Source: Salarias fasciatus (Eukaryota > Chordata > Actinopteri > Blenniiformes > Blenniidae). From it: DNA of 64,000 bases. The notes beneath the pieces are model-generated. The model worked only from the letters and a program-made list of their open reading frames with translations, did not search any database and had not been told where the DNA came from. The stretch spans positions 13,978,945-14,042,944 of the forward strand of contig NC_043748.1 of NCBI RefSeq assembly GCF_902148845.1, written 5' to 3'. This document shows positions 63,954 to 64,000 of the stretch, piece after piece. Within the stretch, counting starts at the first letter, position 1, and every line of letters begins with the position of its first letter. Made by a program: the position numbers and the translations under genes.

Positions 63954-64000
63954 CTGCAGACGGAAAGACACATTTAAGGTGAGAGCGGTCATAGGCGAGC

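Overview
The window is genomic DNA from a ray-finned (teleost) fish. Genes have many short introns, vertebrate-type proteins, abundant CA/GA microsatellites, fish-type LINE fragments and a TA-flanked DNA transposon. I see no prokaryotic, viral or LTR-element content and no CRISPR array, and I found no undescribed multi-gene system. The noteworthy content is in gene structures, one easily missed small gene, a tandem sulfurtransferase pair, and a set of small indels that break several conserved genes.

Layout. (1) 1-9.8 kb, plus strand: a CpG-rich start with a possible non-coding exon, then chst12 (chondroitin 4-O-sulfotransferase type) in four coding exons behind a leader holding seven short upstream ORFs. 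(2) 11.4-14.9 kb, minus: c1qtnf6 (secreted collagen/C1q protein) with a probable non-coding first exon near 14.7 kb. (3) 15-22 kb: no gene recognised, mostly simple repeats. (4) 22.3-25.0 kb, minus: il2rb, the interleukin-2/15 receptor beta chain, nine coding exons, intact. (5) 28.6-30.4 kb, minus: a small gene of micro-exons that I identify as cimip4 (TEX33), a ciliary/sperm microtubule inner protein. (6) 31-36.8 kb, minus: ube2i (UBC9, SUMO E2) with one frame-breaking base. (7) 38.7-40.5 and 42.3-44.0 kb, minus: two tandem mpst (3-mercaptopyruvate sulfurtransferase) genes. (8) 44.9-50.3 kb: a 749-bp TIR element and a minus-strand LINE carrying a second, plus-strand LINE fragment inside it. 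(9) 51.9-64 kb, minus: the 3' two-thirds or more of col1a1, 41 exons, running off the right edge.

The set c1qtnf6 - il2rb - cimip4 - mpst matches a neighbourhood I recall from human 22q12.3, so this is a conserved block joined in the fish to chst12, ube2i and col1a1. The genes are functionally independent (glycosaminoglycan sulfation, secreted signalling, cytokine reception, cilia, SUMO conjugation, sulfur metabolism, extracellular matrix); no operon-like cooperation is implied.

UBE2I, both MPST genes and five COL1A1 exons each differ from the expected exon length by 1-3 bases, while CHST12, C1QTNF6 and IL2RB are intact. Because COL1A1 is essential and its defects include two nearby indels that cancel out, I read most of these as base-level assembly errors rather than gene death.
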